A stretch of DNA of 64,000 nt. Origin: Methylohalobius crimeensis 10Ki (lineage in GTDB: Bacteria > Pseudomonadota > Gammaproteobacteria > Methylococcales > Methylothermaceae). A model generated the notes under the pieces. That model ran no database searches, was not told where the DNA came from, and saw only the letters and a program-made list of their open reading frames with translations. Positions 28,267-35,926 of this stretch are shown here, piece by piece. The stretch's first letter is position 1; every line of letters begins with the position of its first letter. The position numbers were made by a program, and so were the translations under genes. Where the stretch lies: NCBI RefSeq assembly GCF_000421465.1, contig NZ_ATXB01000002.1, positions 186,001-250,000 of the forward strand, written 5' to 3'.

Positions 28267-28617
28267 TCATCGGTGTCGACAATGGGTGGGGACGATGGTC
28301 ACGGCGTTACCTTGAGCCATGGCGGTCAAAATATCACGCAGCAGTGTCAAGGGATGGCGCGGCAGGATCAGTTCGGCATCGTCGAGCTGCACACGGGCGC
28401 GATCGGCCTCCGGCTTGTGTGCCAGCAGTTTGCTTAATTCTGTCGCGCGGGTACGGGCTAGATCGGCGGTTTCACTGTCCGGCAATCTATCGAAGCGTTC
28501 TGCGGTGTCTGGGTCTCGCCGCACTCCATCAGTTGGCGAAAGCTCAAATAGCGACCGCAGGAGACATCTAATGAAGGAATCGTGTCCGATCCTTTCACTC
28601 TGAAGCCCCTTACGCAT
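28267..28617 (-). pseudogene. Excisionase-like antitoxin, N-terminal fragment
   Basis: The frame resembles the N-terminal region of long excisionase-like antitoxins: DDAELILPRHPLTLLRDILT, then AMAQGNAVTIVPTH. It stops right after VTIVPTH, where the HTH (ELTTQEAANIL in the copy at 26515) should begin. The junction coincides with the 26-bp repeat, suggesting that the two loci are halves of recombined antitoxin genes. Confidence 0.55.
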
Positions 28618-29590
28618 ACATCCTCTTCCGATGCCAAGCCAACCGACCTAGATCCGGCCATAGCGCCTTATCCTGAGGACAGATAATCGGCCGCCCTGAC
28701 AGGGTCATCAGAAAACCCGCGGCATTCGGACTGATGGCCATGTGCCGGGACAGGAGAACCTGGTAATTGTCGTCCACGCCCATCAACCATTCATCAAACG
28801 CCCAATGACACAATCGGCAAAGCGCTATGCCGTTTCTTACATCATCGTCCTTGAATTGGCTCCAGGGTTTGATGTGAGCTGCCTCTACCACCGTATGACC
28901 ATCCGGCGTAACGATTCGGACGCCGCATAGTGCGCAGCGATGATCATAGCAATAAACAATGGCTCGCCTGAAACCCTGATCCCTCACGGTATCGTTATAG
29001 GGAATGGGATTTTGAGGCTCGGCGACTTTATGAGGAAGTGCTTCGAGTTCCAGGCTGTACTGAAAAATTTGATGCTGCACGCCGAGTTCGGCTTGGAGAA
29101 TTTTTCGGCCTTCGTCGGAAAAGCAGGATTGCAGTAGAGTGTTGACCAGCCTGCTGCGGCTTTCCGGTCGCGTCATCAGAAAAAATAGCTCTTCGTCGAT
29201 ATTTGCCCCTAGTGCTAATTTCCTGAGTTGGGAAATAGACGAGACGGCATCGATCGTTGCACGTGTTATCTGCCTCCCGGGAACTGCCACCAATTCCCAG
29301 AAAGGTTCGGTATGAAGACGCGAAAAAGGAAAGGCAATGCTGGTCGTCTGAGTGATTGGCATCAACGCACGCCAGTAGGCGGTAAACAGCGCATTCAGCT
29401 CTATCAACTCGCCGGTGATACTGATAAATCTGGAAGTGATTTCTCCTCGGGCAATCATCTCCATGATTGCCAATAGCAGCAGCGGCTTATGCGGCGCTTT
29501 TCGCAGAGTCGATTCCGGAAAGACACGGTTGGGCGCGCGCTTTAGCCTAGCGAAGTGCCGACAGTACTCATCGAGCTGTATATCAGCCAT
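28610..29590 (-). CDS. HNH endonuclease with an N-terminal sulfur-binding-domain-like region (326 aa)
   Basis: The C-terminal HNH nuclease is clear: CALCGVRIVTPDGHTVVEAA, then HIKPWSQFKDDDVRNGIALC and RLCHWAFDEWLM supply paired CxxC zinc ligands and the catalytic histidines. The N-terminal region (RKAPHKPLLLLAIMEMIARG followed by an EL..LFTAYW pattern) resembles the sulfur-binding domains of phosphorothioate-dependent type IV restriction enzymes such as ScoMcrA, but this is from motif memory. ATG 29590 is chosen because it overlaps the HIT gene stop (ATGGCTGA). A phosphorothioation-related pseudogene lies 2-3 kb away. Confidence 0.75.
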   Translation of the reverse strand: MADIQLDEYCRHFARLKRAPNRVFPESTLRKAPHKPLLLLAIMEMIARGEITSRFISITGELIELNALFTAYWRALMPITQTTSIAFPFSRLHTEPFWELVAVPGRQITRATIDAVSSISQLRKLALGANIDEELFFLMTRPESRSRLVNTLLQSCFSDEGRKILQAELGVQHQIFQYSLELEALPHKVAEPQNPIPYNDTVRDQGFRRAIVYCYDHRCALCGVRIVTPDGHTVVEAAHIKPWSQFKDDDVRNGIALCRLCHWAFDEWLMGVDDNYQVLLSRHMAISPNAAGFLMTLSGRPIICPQDKALWPDLGRLAWHRKRMYA

Positions 29591-30005
29591 CCCAGTAGCA
29601 CGCTTTTTCGGGCAAAATCCAGCGGACGCCACCGCGTGGGTCGGATTGGTCTCCAAGGTAGCGAGGAATCAGGTGAATGTGCAGGTGCGCCACCATCTGA
29701 CCGGCCGCTGCCCCGTCGTTTATGCCGATGTTGAAGCCGTCGGGCTGAAACTCCGAGATAAGCTGCGCCTTGGCGCGTTCAAGCAGAGCAAGCAGATCGC
29801 TACGTTCATCTGACCTGGTATCGAAAAAGGAGCCGACATGCCTTCGCGGAATGATGAGAGTATGTCCTGGTGAGACAGGGAAACCATCGCGGACGGCCAA
29901 CGCCAGCGGACTATGGGCAATAACCCTTTCATCCGGTAACGTACAGAACGGGCAAGGATGCGTAGGATTGGAAGTGCTATTCAGAGCCGATATATTTTCA
30001 GTCAT
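29583..30005 (-). CDS. HIT-family nucleotide-binding protein (140 aa)
   Basis: A histidine-triad hydrolase. The signature HLHIHLIPRY and the preceding GINDGAAAGQMVAHLHIH are intact, and a CPFC pair sits near the N-terminus. Such proteins hydrolyse AMP-lysine, diadenosine polyphosphates or related nucleotides. The gene overlaps the start of the HNH endonuclease by 8 bp, so the two are translationally coupled. Confidence 0.9.
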   Translation of the reverse strand: MTENISALNSTSNPTHPCPFCTLPDERVIAHSPLALAVRDGFPVSPGHTLIIPRRHVGSFFDTRSDERSDLLALLERAKAQLISEFQPDGFNIGINDGAAAGQMVAHLHIHLIPRYLGDQSDPRGGVRWILPEKACYWDG

Positions 30006-30282
30006 AGCTTGATGGCGGTAATTGCTTTGGAGTTGAACGGTCCAGGATTCCGATGAAAATTAACAATATAGTTAGCATAGCGATTTATAAATAGACCGAA
30101 TAGTGCGCCCTAAGCGCCTTCACCTAGAAGAAGCACCGTTTGGCTAAGGCAGGAAACACTCCCAAGGATAAACCAATACGGCACCCTCGACTCCACGCTC
30201 AGGCAACTGGACATGAGCAGGATGAAATCTGATTAAGAGACTATCATGATCCGGTTTCCTGCATGATCGCAAAAAGACCAAG

Positions 30283-30420
30283 AAGGCAGCCGACTGTTTG
30301 GCGGAAGCCGTCGCGGGGCGCACCGATGACGAAGAAGAGATCCCCGTGTCCAATCGAGCAAAGCCGGGCGAACGTGAGGTCGTAGTCCCCTTGCACATGG
30401 TCCCTGAAGGCGGGAATTCA
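30283..30420 (+). pseudogene. HicB-type antitoxin fragment
   Basis: The translation KAADCLAEAVAGRTDDEEEI, then AKPGEREVVVPLHM, matches the middle of HicB-like antitoxins, where DCLxEAL helices precede a conserved PGExxVPLP segment. Both ends are lost and no hicA is present. A second copy of the same segment lies at 31433. Confidence 0.5.
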
Positions 30421-30696
30421 GGTGACACAATATTTAACTGTCACGTACCCGTGGAAAAGTATGAAAGTGAATGCTCAATGACCCGGGTTAAGAAGGCCCT
30501 CATATCGCTTCGTGTAACGAAGCGCATCAAACACGAATGATGCGCCTTCTTCGTCGGCGCATCCTACCGAACTGCCGGGTCCAGCTTTCGACGAATGCAT
30601 CCGCGTCCGCCGACCCTCCCGTGATCAGAACAATCGTTCTGGAACTTGACAGAAGAATTTATACTTTTGGAAGCAAAAAGATAAATCTTGTAATAT

Positions 30697-30710
30697 TGAG
30701 TATCTACTCA
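30697..30710. promoter_or_regulatory. TGAGTA-TC-TACTCA palindrome before the RelE/HigB-type toxin
   Basis: A perfect 6-bp inverted repeat with a 2-bp centre lies 18 bp before the toxin start codon in an AT-rich region. This is where an autoregulatory antitoxin normally binds. Confidence 0.5.
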
Positions 30711-30728
30711 TAAAATAAAAAATAAGCC

Positions 30729-31091
30729 TTGAACGAAAAAGCGATAAGCCCGGTTATCTGGATAGGAGATTCACTAAAACAAGTCCGGCGGTTCCCCGCT
30801 GAAGTGCGCCGGGAAATCGGGGTCGCCCTGTATGACGCTCAGAAAGGCGACAAGTCCCCCGATACCAAGCCGTTCAAGGGCGCGGGCAAAGGAGTATTCG
30901 AGATTGTCACCCGTTTCGATACTGATACCTACCGCACGGTGTATGCAGTGCAAATTGGCTCTAGCGTTTACGTCTTGCATGCCTTCCAGAAGAAAGCCAA
31001 ATCAGGGATCAAAACACCCCAGAAAGAAGTGGAGTTAATCCGGCATCGGTATCGAATGGCGGTTGAGATCGAGCAGGAGAGAAATTCATGA
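30729..31091 (+). CDS. HigB2/Gp49-type RelE-superfamily toxin (120 aa)
   Basis: An mRNA interferase-type toxin. VRRFPAEVRREIGVALYDAQ, KPFKGAGKGVFEIVTRFDTD and the YRTVYAVQIGSSVYVLHAFQ strand with KKAKSGIKTP are characteristic of the phage Gp49-like/HigB branch. No ATG is available near the N-terminus; TTG 30729 is the most likely start. The stop overlaps the antitoxin ATG by 4 bp. The toxin-first gene order is typical of HigBA. Confidence 0.85.
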   Translation: MNEKAISPVIWIGDSLKQVRRFPAEVRREIGVALYDAQKGDKSPDTKPFKGAGKGVFEIVTRFDTDTYRTVYAVQIGSSVYVLHAFQKKAKSGIKTPQKEVELIRHRYRMAVEIEQERNS

Positions 31092-31402
31092 CTCAAGATC
31101 GATTCGAACAAAGCAGCGGAAACGTTTTCGCTGACATGGGATTGGAAAACCCGGATGAACTCATGGTCCGTGCCCAATTTGGCCATGCGGTGCGCAAGAT
31201 TCTAGAAGATAAGGGTTACAAACAAAGAGAAATCGCTATACTGCTCGACATCGACCAATCCGAGGTTTCCCGACTGATGAATGGAAAATACCACCTATTT
31301 TCCGAGGGGCGTCTACTGGTATTCCTAAACCGGCTGGACCAGAAGATCATCATGCACATTGAGCCTCGCCAGAAAGGTGAGCAGGCGCTTGAATTGGTCT
31401 GA
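31088..31402 (+). CDS. HigA2-type XRE antitoxin (104 aa)
   Basis: The helix-turn-helix antitoxin of the preceding toxin. KGYKQREIAILLDIDQSEVS, then RLMNGKYHLFSEGRLLVFLN, is the XRE DNA-binding domain of the HigA2 branch, preceded by the usual N-terminal ENPDELMVRAQ segment. It should neutralise HigB and bind the palindrome upstream. It looks intact and is coupled to the toxin by an ATGA overlap. Confidence 0.88.
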   Translation: MTQDRFEQSSGNVFADMGLENPDELMVRAQFGHAVRKILEDKGYKQREIAILLDIDQSEVSRLMNGKYHLFSEGRLLVFLNRLDQKIIMHIEPRQKGEQALELV

Positions 31403-31432
31403 CCACCTCAAAGAGAACATTCTCGTGCTCAA

Positions 31433-31549
31433 GCAAAGCCGGGCGAACGTGAGGTGGTTGAGGTACTCCTGCACCTGACCCTGAAGACGGCGGTTTACCT
31501 GGCGTTGCGTGAAAGCGGCGTTTCCAAAAAGGAATCACCCGCCGCCTGA
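31433..31549 (+). pseudogene. HicB-type antitoxin, C-terminal fragment
   Basis: The translation AKPGEREVVEVLLHLTLKTA, then VYLALRESGVSKKE, corresponds to the last helical part of HicB antitoxins up to the start of the C-terminal HTH, and ends prematurely. It shares 24 bp with the fragment at 30283-30420, so these are two decayed copies on either side of the intact HigBA-type pair. Confidence 0.5.
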
Positions 31550-31550
31550 G

Positions 31551-31597
31551 TCGATCCTCCCTTGAGACTGACAACCTCGTTAAATGGTTATTTTAGA
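31551..31597. repeat. About 45-bp imperfect repeat, first copy (second 34708-34752)
   Basis: The segment beginning GTCGATCCTCCCTTGA and ending TGGTTATTTTA recurs at 34708-34752 with a few differences, in the same orientation. The copies bracket the glycosyltransferase and diguanylate cyclase genes. The nature of the repeat is unknown. Confidence 0.5.
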
Positions 31598-31747
31598 GGC
31601 TGTATACAAAACTGCGCCGTTCTATTGTCGGCCCCGCTGCATTACCGCCGGAGCCGCACCCACCAAGTACATTCTTACTTTCCAGGCAGGGGCTCCGCTA
31701 TCCTGTAAATCCGAGTGTGAGCCCGAACCCCGGGTTAAAATACGCTC

Positions 31748-32878
31748 ATGATCGATCCCAGCCAATCCCGCATACTGGTGCTTTCCGCGTACGATGCCGC
31801 CAGTCATCGCCGCTGGCGGGAGCAGTTGATTGCAGCGCTGCCGCACTATGAATGGCATGTGCTTTCGTTGCCTCCCCGGTTTTTTCGCTGGCGAATTCGC
31901 GGCAATCCGCTGTCCTGGCTGGATGAACCGCTGCTGCAGGAATGCTGGGATTTGATTGTCGCAAGCTCGATGGTCGACCTGGCATCCCTGCGCGGTTTCC
32001 ATCCCAACCTGGCTCGCGTGCCGGCGTTGCTCTACATGCATGAAAACCAGTTCGCATTTCCTGTATCGGAAGGCCAGCATTGGAGCGCGGAACCGCAGAT
32101 GGTGAACTTGTACAGTGCCGTCGCCGCCGACCGGGTGGTTTTTAACAGTCGGTGGAACCGGATGAGCTTTCTGAGCGGCGTGGACGAATTCTTGTCTCGC
32201 TTGCCGGACGGCGTGCCCCCGGGACTGGTGGATGCGTTGCAAGCCAAATCGGACGTGGTCCCGGTGCCGATCGAGGATCGGTTGTTCGTCAAGCGGACCA
32301 GTCCGCTGAACCGCAAGTGTCCGCACCTGCTGTGGAACCACCGCTGGGAGTATGACAAGGGCCCGGATCGGCTGCTTCATTTATTGGATCGGCTGGCTGA
32401 CCTAGGGCAGCCCTTTCGACTGAGCGTAGTCGGCGAGCGATTTCGCAAGCAGCCCGAAGCGTTCGAGAAGATCGGAGCGCGTTATGCCGAGCACATCGCC
32501 CATTTTGGTTTTATTGCGGATCGGGCCCGATATGAGCGATTGCTGGTAGAGGCGGATGTGGTGATTTCGACGGCCCTGCACGATTTCCAAGGGCTTTCCC
32601 TGCTCGAGGCCATGGCATCCGATTGTATTCCACTGGCACCGGACCGGCTAGCCTACCCGGAATACGTCCCGTCGCCTTATCTCTATCCCAGTTATGAAGA
32701 CGATGCCGAGAAGGAAGCGGACGCTGCCGCCCGCTGTCTGCACGATATTCTGGCGTCATCGGGACAGTGTGAACCGCCGGATGAGTGGCGGGTCTCGAGG
32801 GTCAGGTACGATCGGATTATCCGGGCATTGCTGGAATCCTCGGGCTCGTCAGCTGCTCATCCGAGGAAAATAGGGTGA
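31748..32878 (+). CDS. GT4 glycosyltransferase, tRNA-queuosine alpha-mannosyltransferase-like (DUF3524, 376 aa)
   Basis: The N-terminal domain has the DUF3524 pattern (ILVLSAYDAASHRRWREQLI, then LPPRFFRWRIRGNPLSW, and PALLYMHENQFAFP), and the C-terminal half is a GT-B nucleotide-sugar domain (WNHRWEYDKGPDRLL, ADVVISTALHDFQGLSLLEA). Vertebrate GTDC1, the queuosine mannosyltransferase of tRNA-Asp, has this architecture. The bacterial homologues are less well studied, so the acceptor here is inferred at best. The protein is about 376 residues and probably cytosolic. No tgt or queuosine gene is nearby. Confidence 0.75.
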   Translation: MIDPSQSRILVLSAYDAASHRRWREQLIAALPHYEWHVLSLPPRFFRWRIRGNPLSWLDEPLLQECWDLIVASSMVDLASLRGFHPNLARVPALLYMHENQFAFPVSEGQHWSAEPQMVNLYSAVAADRVVFNSRWNRMSFLSGVDEFLSRLPDGVPPGLVDALQAKSDVVPVPIEDRLFVKRTSPLNRKCPHLLWNHRWEYDKGPDRLLHLLDRLADLGQPFRLSVVGERFRKQPEAFEKIGARYAEHIAHFGFIADRARYERLLVEADVVISTALHDFQGLSLLEAMASDCIPLAPDRLAYPEYVPSPYLYPSYEDDAEKEADAAARCLHDILASSGQCEPPDEWRVSRVRYDRIIRALLESSGSSAAHPRKIG

Positions 32879-32937
32879 GGGGGAAAGCACTGAGCAGGGG
32901 ATCTGAGGGCCTCTTATTGATGATGGTTTCATGAGGC

Positions 32938-34332
32938 TTATCGATCCACGCGAGTGTGAACTTGGTTGCGTCCGGCGTCTTTCGCCTGATACAAGGCCTC
33001 GTCCGCCCGCCCGATGAAATCCTCGGCGGATTCAACTTGCCTGAACCCGGCCACGCCGAAACTGCAAGTGACCTTGCCCACGCGTTCGAAACAATACTTG
33101 CGGCACTTGAGGCAAAGCTTTTCCGCAAGCCTTCCCGCCTTCTCGGGTGGGGTATCCGGAAGCAGGAGGACGAATTCCTCGCCTCCGTATCTCGCAAACA
33201 CGTCCGCTTTGCGAATGTTTTCCCGGACGATTTCCGCCAGCTGCATCAATACCCGATCCCCGACGAGATGGCCGTGACGGTCGTTGATCTGCTTGAAATG
33301 ATCGACATCGAACAGGATGAGCGAAAGCGGCCGGCGATGGCGGCCGATCCTCGCAAGTTCCGCCTCCAGGAGCCGGTGGAACATGGAGCGGTTATAGATG
33401 CCCGTCAGATAATCGCGTTCGGCAAGCTGCTTGAGGCGGGACTCCGCCCGCTTGCGGGCGCGAATGTCACGTTTGATCCCGGCGGTGCCCAGGGGAGTGC
33501 CGTCCTCGTCCCGCACCACGAAGGCGGTGAGCTCGATGTCCACCCAGTCATCCGCCCGCGTTCGCGAGCGGATCTCGCCGCGGAAGACGTCCTCGGACTC
33601 CAGCGCCTGGAAGATCCGGGCAAAGGTTTCCTCGCCCAGGTGAATGGCGGGGGTTTGGCCGGCCAGCGCTTCATCGGAATAGCCGATGAGCGCCCGGTGG
33701 ACGGGATTCTGTTCCCGATAGTAGCCGGCCAGATCCGTGGTGGCGATCCCATCGTGGGCATGATGGAAGATCTGGCGGTAGAAGAGAAGACGTTCGGCCA
33801 TCCGTTTACGTTCGATGGCGATGCCCGCAAGCTGGGCGGCGGTGTCGATGAGTTCCAGTTCTTCGGTCTCGGGACGATAGGGGATGCGGTGATAGATGGC
33901 AAAGGTCCCCAGCACCTCGTCTTGAGAGGAGAAAATAGGCGCCGACCAGCACGCGCGCATCCCGTGCTCCAGGGCCAGGGCACGAAAGCCCGCCCAGCGG
34001 GGGTCGGTCGCGATGTCCCCGGCGATCACCCTTTTTCCATGGAAGGCCGCCGTGCCGCAGGAACCCACCTTGGGACCGATGGCGATTCCGTCGATGGCCC
34101 GGCTATAGGCCTCGGGCAGGCTTGGGGCCGCCCCCTGGCGCAAGTGCCGGCCTGCCGGGTCCAGGAGCAGGATGGAGCACAAACCCTGGTCGAGGTTCTG
34201 CTCGATGCACCGGCACAGGGTTTCCAGCACTTGGTGGAAAGGGGCGCCCCTGGCGATCATTTCAAGCACCTGGACCTTGCCTGTCAGGAGCGCTTCTTTC
34301 CGCTTTCGTTTTTCTTCAATTGCCATTGCCAC
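32938..34332 (-). CDS. GAF-PAS-GGDEF diguanylate cyclase (464 aa)
   Basis: A soluble c-di-GMP synthase. It has a GAF domain (about 25-175, GLCSILLLDPAGRHLRQGAA), a PAS/PAC domain (about 180-300, ending GTAGIKRDIRARK) and a C-terminal GGDEF domain with active loop RYGGEEFVLLL (about 395). GGEEF is a functional variant. There is no EAL domain or membrane helix. A GAAGGGG ribosome-binding site precedes the N-terminal ATG-GCA-ATG; either ATG could be the start. Confidence 0.92.
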   Translation of the reverse strand: MAMAIEEKRKRKEALLTGKVQVLEMIARGAPFHQVLETLCRCIEQNLDQGLCSILLLDPAGRHLRQGAAPSLPEAYSRAIDGIAIGPKVGSCGTAAFHGKRVIAGDIATDPRWAGFRALALEHGMRACWSAPIFSSQDEVLGTFAIYHRIPYRPETEELELIDTAAQLAGIAIERKRMAERLLFYRQIFHHAHDGIATTDLAGYYREQNPVHRALIGYSDEALAGQTPAIHLGEETFARIFQALESEDVFRGEIRSRTRADDWVDIELTAFVVRDEDGTPLGTAGIKRDIRARKRAESRLKQLAERDYLTGIYNRSMFHRLLEAELARIGRHRRPLSLILFDVDHFKQINDRHGHLVGDRVLMQLAEIVRENIRKADVFARYGGEEFVLLLPDTPPEKAGRLAEKLCLKCRKYCFERVGKVTCSFGVAGFRQVESAEDFIGRADEALYQAKDAGRNQVHTRVDR

Positions 34333-34370
34333 CCCTTCTCATCCAGAAACGACGGGATTTTCCAGCTCAC

Positions 34371-34562
34371 CGCCCATCCCCCACTCCTTTTCATCGCGGC
34401 AGCTCTGCAGCAACTCCAGCTGGCTGAAGCGAGTCAGTGCCGGCTCCTGATCCCCGAGCCGTTGCCGAAGCCGATCGGCACCGGCTCCCTTTGGGTAGAG
34501 GCGCCAGTGAGCTTGAAAGCCTCTTCGACCGGTGCCTCCTCCAGCACGATATGAGGTCGCAT
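34371..34562 (-). pseudogene. VapB antitoxin remnant
   Basis: From ATG 34562 the frame gives MRPHIVLEEAPVEEAFKLTG, then ASTQREPV, which matches the ribbon-helix-helix start of VapB antitoxins. A frameshift follows: the frame ends at 34434, while another frame continues with charged helical sequence to about 34371. No vapC follows, because a diguanylate cyclase gene begins at 34332. It adds to the toxin-antitoxin relics of this zone. Confidence 0.55.
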
Positions 34563-34783
34563 GAAAAAACGCTCCAATGGGTAGACGAGTACCCATTATA
34601 AAAATACCGAGTGCGAAGCACCATTGATCCATCCTCCCGGGCTGCGCCATTGGGCCCGGTTTTCGGCGAACTCATCCACGCCCTCAGGGCTCGCGGCGAT
34701 CAGAATCGTCGATCCTTCCTTGACCGACAACCTCCCTTAATGGTTATTTTAAAGAAGACGACATCCCCCGACTAAAAGAAACC

Positions 34784-35926
34784 ATGCAGATAAGATTCAT
34801 CCACACCTCGGACTGGCAAATCGGAAAGGTGTTTCGCTTCATGGACAGCACCGCCATGGGGCTGCTTCAGGAGGCGCGGCTCCAAGCGATCACGCGCATC
34901 GGCGAGTTCGCCGGCGAGCACGCCGTCCGCCATGTCCTGGTCGCCGGGGATGTCTATGACATGGAGGCTCTTCCGCCCCGCTCGCTCAACCAGCCCTTGG
35001 AGCGGATGCGAAGCTTCACCGGCGTGCAGTGGCATCTGCTTCCGGGAAACCATGACCCACATCGCCCCAACGGTCTTTGGGATCGGCTGCTTGGCAAGGG
35101 TCTGCCCGAAAACGTGCATGCTCACGTCGCGCCGGAACCCATGATCCTGGAAGAGATCGGCGCCGCTCTGCTGCCGGCCCCGCTGCATTATCGGCGCACC
35201 CTGGATGATCCGACCGCTTACATGGACGAGGTAGAACTTCCCGACGGGTTCGTGCGCATCGGTCTTGCCCACGGCACCGTGACCGGCTTCGGCTCGGACG
35301 ACCGGGAGACTCCCAACTATATCGATCCCGACCGCCCCAAGCGGGCCGGCCTGGCCTATCTTGCCCTGGGCGATTGGCATGGCCAGAAAAAGATCAACGA
35401 TCGGTGCTGGTATAGCGGCACCCCCGAGACGGATGCCTTCGACGTGATCGACGGCGGTCGGGCGCTGCTCGTGGAAATCGAAGGACCGGCCGCGCCGCCG
35501 ACGGTCACGCCGGTGCCGACGGGGCGCTACACCTGGACCCATTTCTCGGAGCGGATCAATCGCCGCAAGGATATCGACTTTCTCGCCGAAAAGCTGCGCG
35601 GGAGCGCCGATGAGCTGGATCGAGTGCTGGTCCATTTGACCGTGGCCGGCGCCCTGTCATTGGAAGACCGCCAGTATTTCCAAGACCAGATCGAAGACGG
35701 GGTCTCGGCGGCGTTCTGCTTCATGCGCGTCGACGACCGGCAGCTGTTCTCCCGACCGACCGCGGAAGATCTCGACCGGATCGACCGGGGCGGATTCGTG
35801 CGCATGGCCGCCGAAAAGCTGATGCAGCAGATCGAGGAAGGCGGCAAAGCCGAGCGTGAGCTTGCCGCCGAGGCCCTGCAGCGTCTTTATATCGAGCACA
35901 TGAAGTTACAAGCAAGTCAGCGATGA
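34784..35926 (+). CDS. SbcD/YhaO-like DNA-repair metallophosphoesterase (380 aa)
   Basis: The nuclease subunit of an Mre11/Rad50-like complex. Calcineurin-type metal motifs are visible: FIHTSDWQIGK (D and the H equivalent), VLVAGDVYDME (GD), LLPGNHDPH (GNHD) and a late GDWHGQ. This protein resembles the YhaO/small SbcD branch. It overlaps the following ATPase gene by 4 bp (ATGA), the classic operon for such a complex. The likely role is processing of DNA ends or hairpins in the cytoplasm. Confidence 0.88.
   Translation: MQIRFIHTSDWQIGKVFRFMDSTAMGLLQEARLQAITRIGEFAGEHAVRHVLVAGDVYDMEALPPRSLNQPLERMRSFTGVQWHLLPGNHDPHRPNGLWDRLLGKGLPENVHAHVAPEPMILEEIGAALLPAPLHYRRTLDDPTAYMDEVELPDGFVRIGLAHGTVTGFGSDDRETPNYIDPDRPKRAGLAYLALGDWHGQKKINDRCWYSGTPETDAFDVIDGGRALLVEIEGPAAPPTVTPVPTGRYTWTHFSERINRRKDIDFLAEKLRGSADELDRVLVHLTVAGALSLEDRQYFQDQIEDGVSAAFCFMRVDDRQLFSRPTAEDLDRIDRGGFVRMAAEKLMQQIEEGGKAERELAAEALQRLYIEHMKLQASQR

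Larger units (their letters stand above)
30006..30728. other. Gene-poor interval with a HicB relic
   Basis: About 720 bp between the HIT gene and the HigBA-type module. Apart from the HicB-like fragment at 30283-30420 and the palindrome at 30697-30710 I see no gene. The last 80 bp are AT-rich and presumably contain the toxin-antitoxin promoter. Confidence 0.4.

Noticed and set aside
30144..30428. 94-aa open frame on the minus strand
   Set aside because: Its sequence is low-complexity, and the plus strand over the same bases gives a recognisable HicB fragment.
32956..34554. 532-aa open frame on the plus strand
   Set aside because: It mirrors the GAF-PAS-GGDEF gene on the other strand, which has intact catalytic motifs.
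34391..34675. 94-aa open frame on the minus strand
   Set aside because: Another frame over the same bases matches the start of VapB, so this frame is a shadow of that relic.
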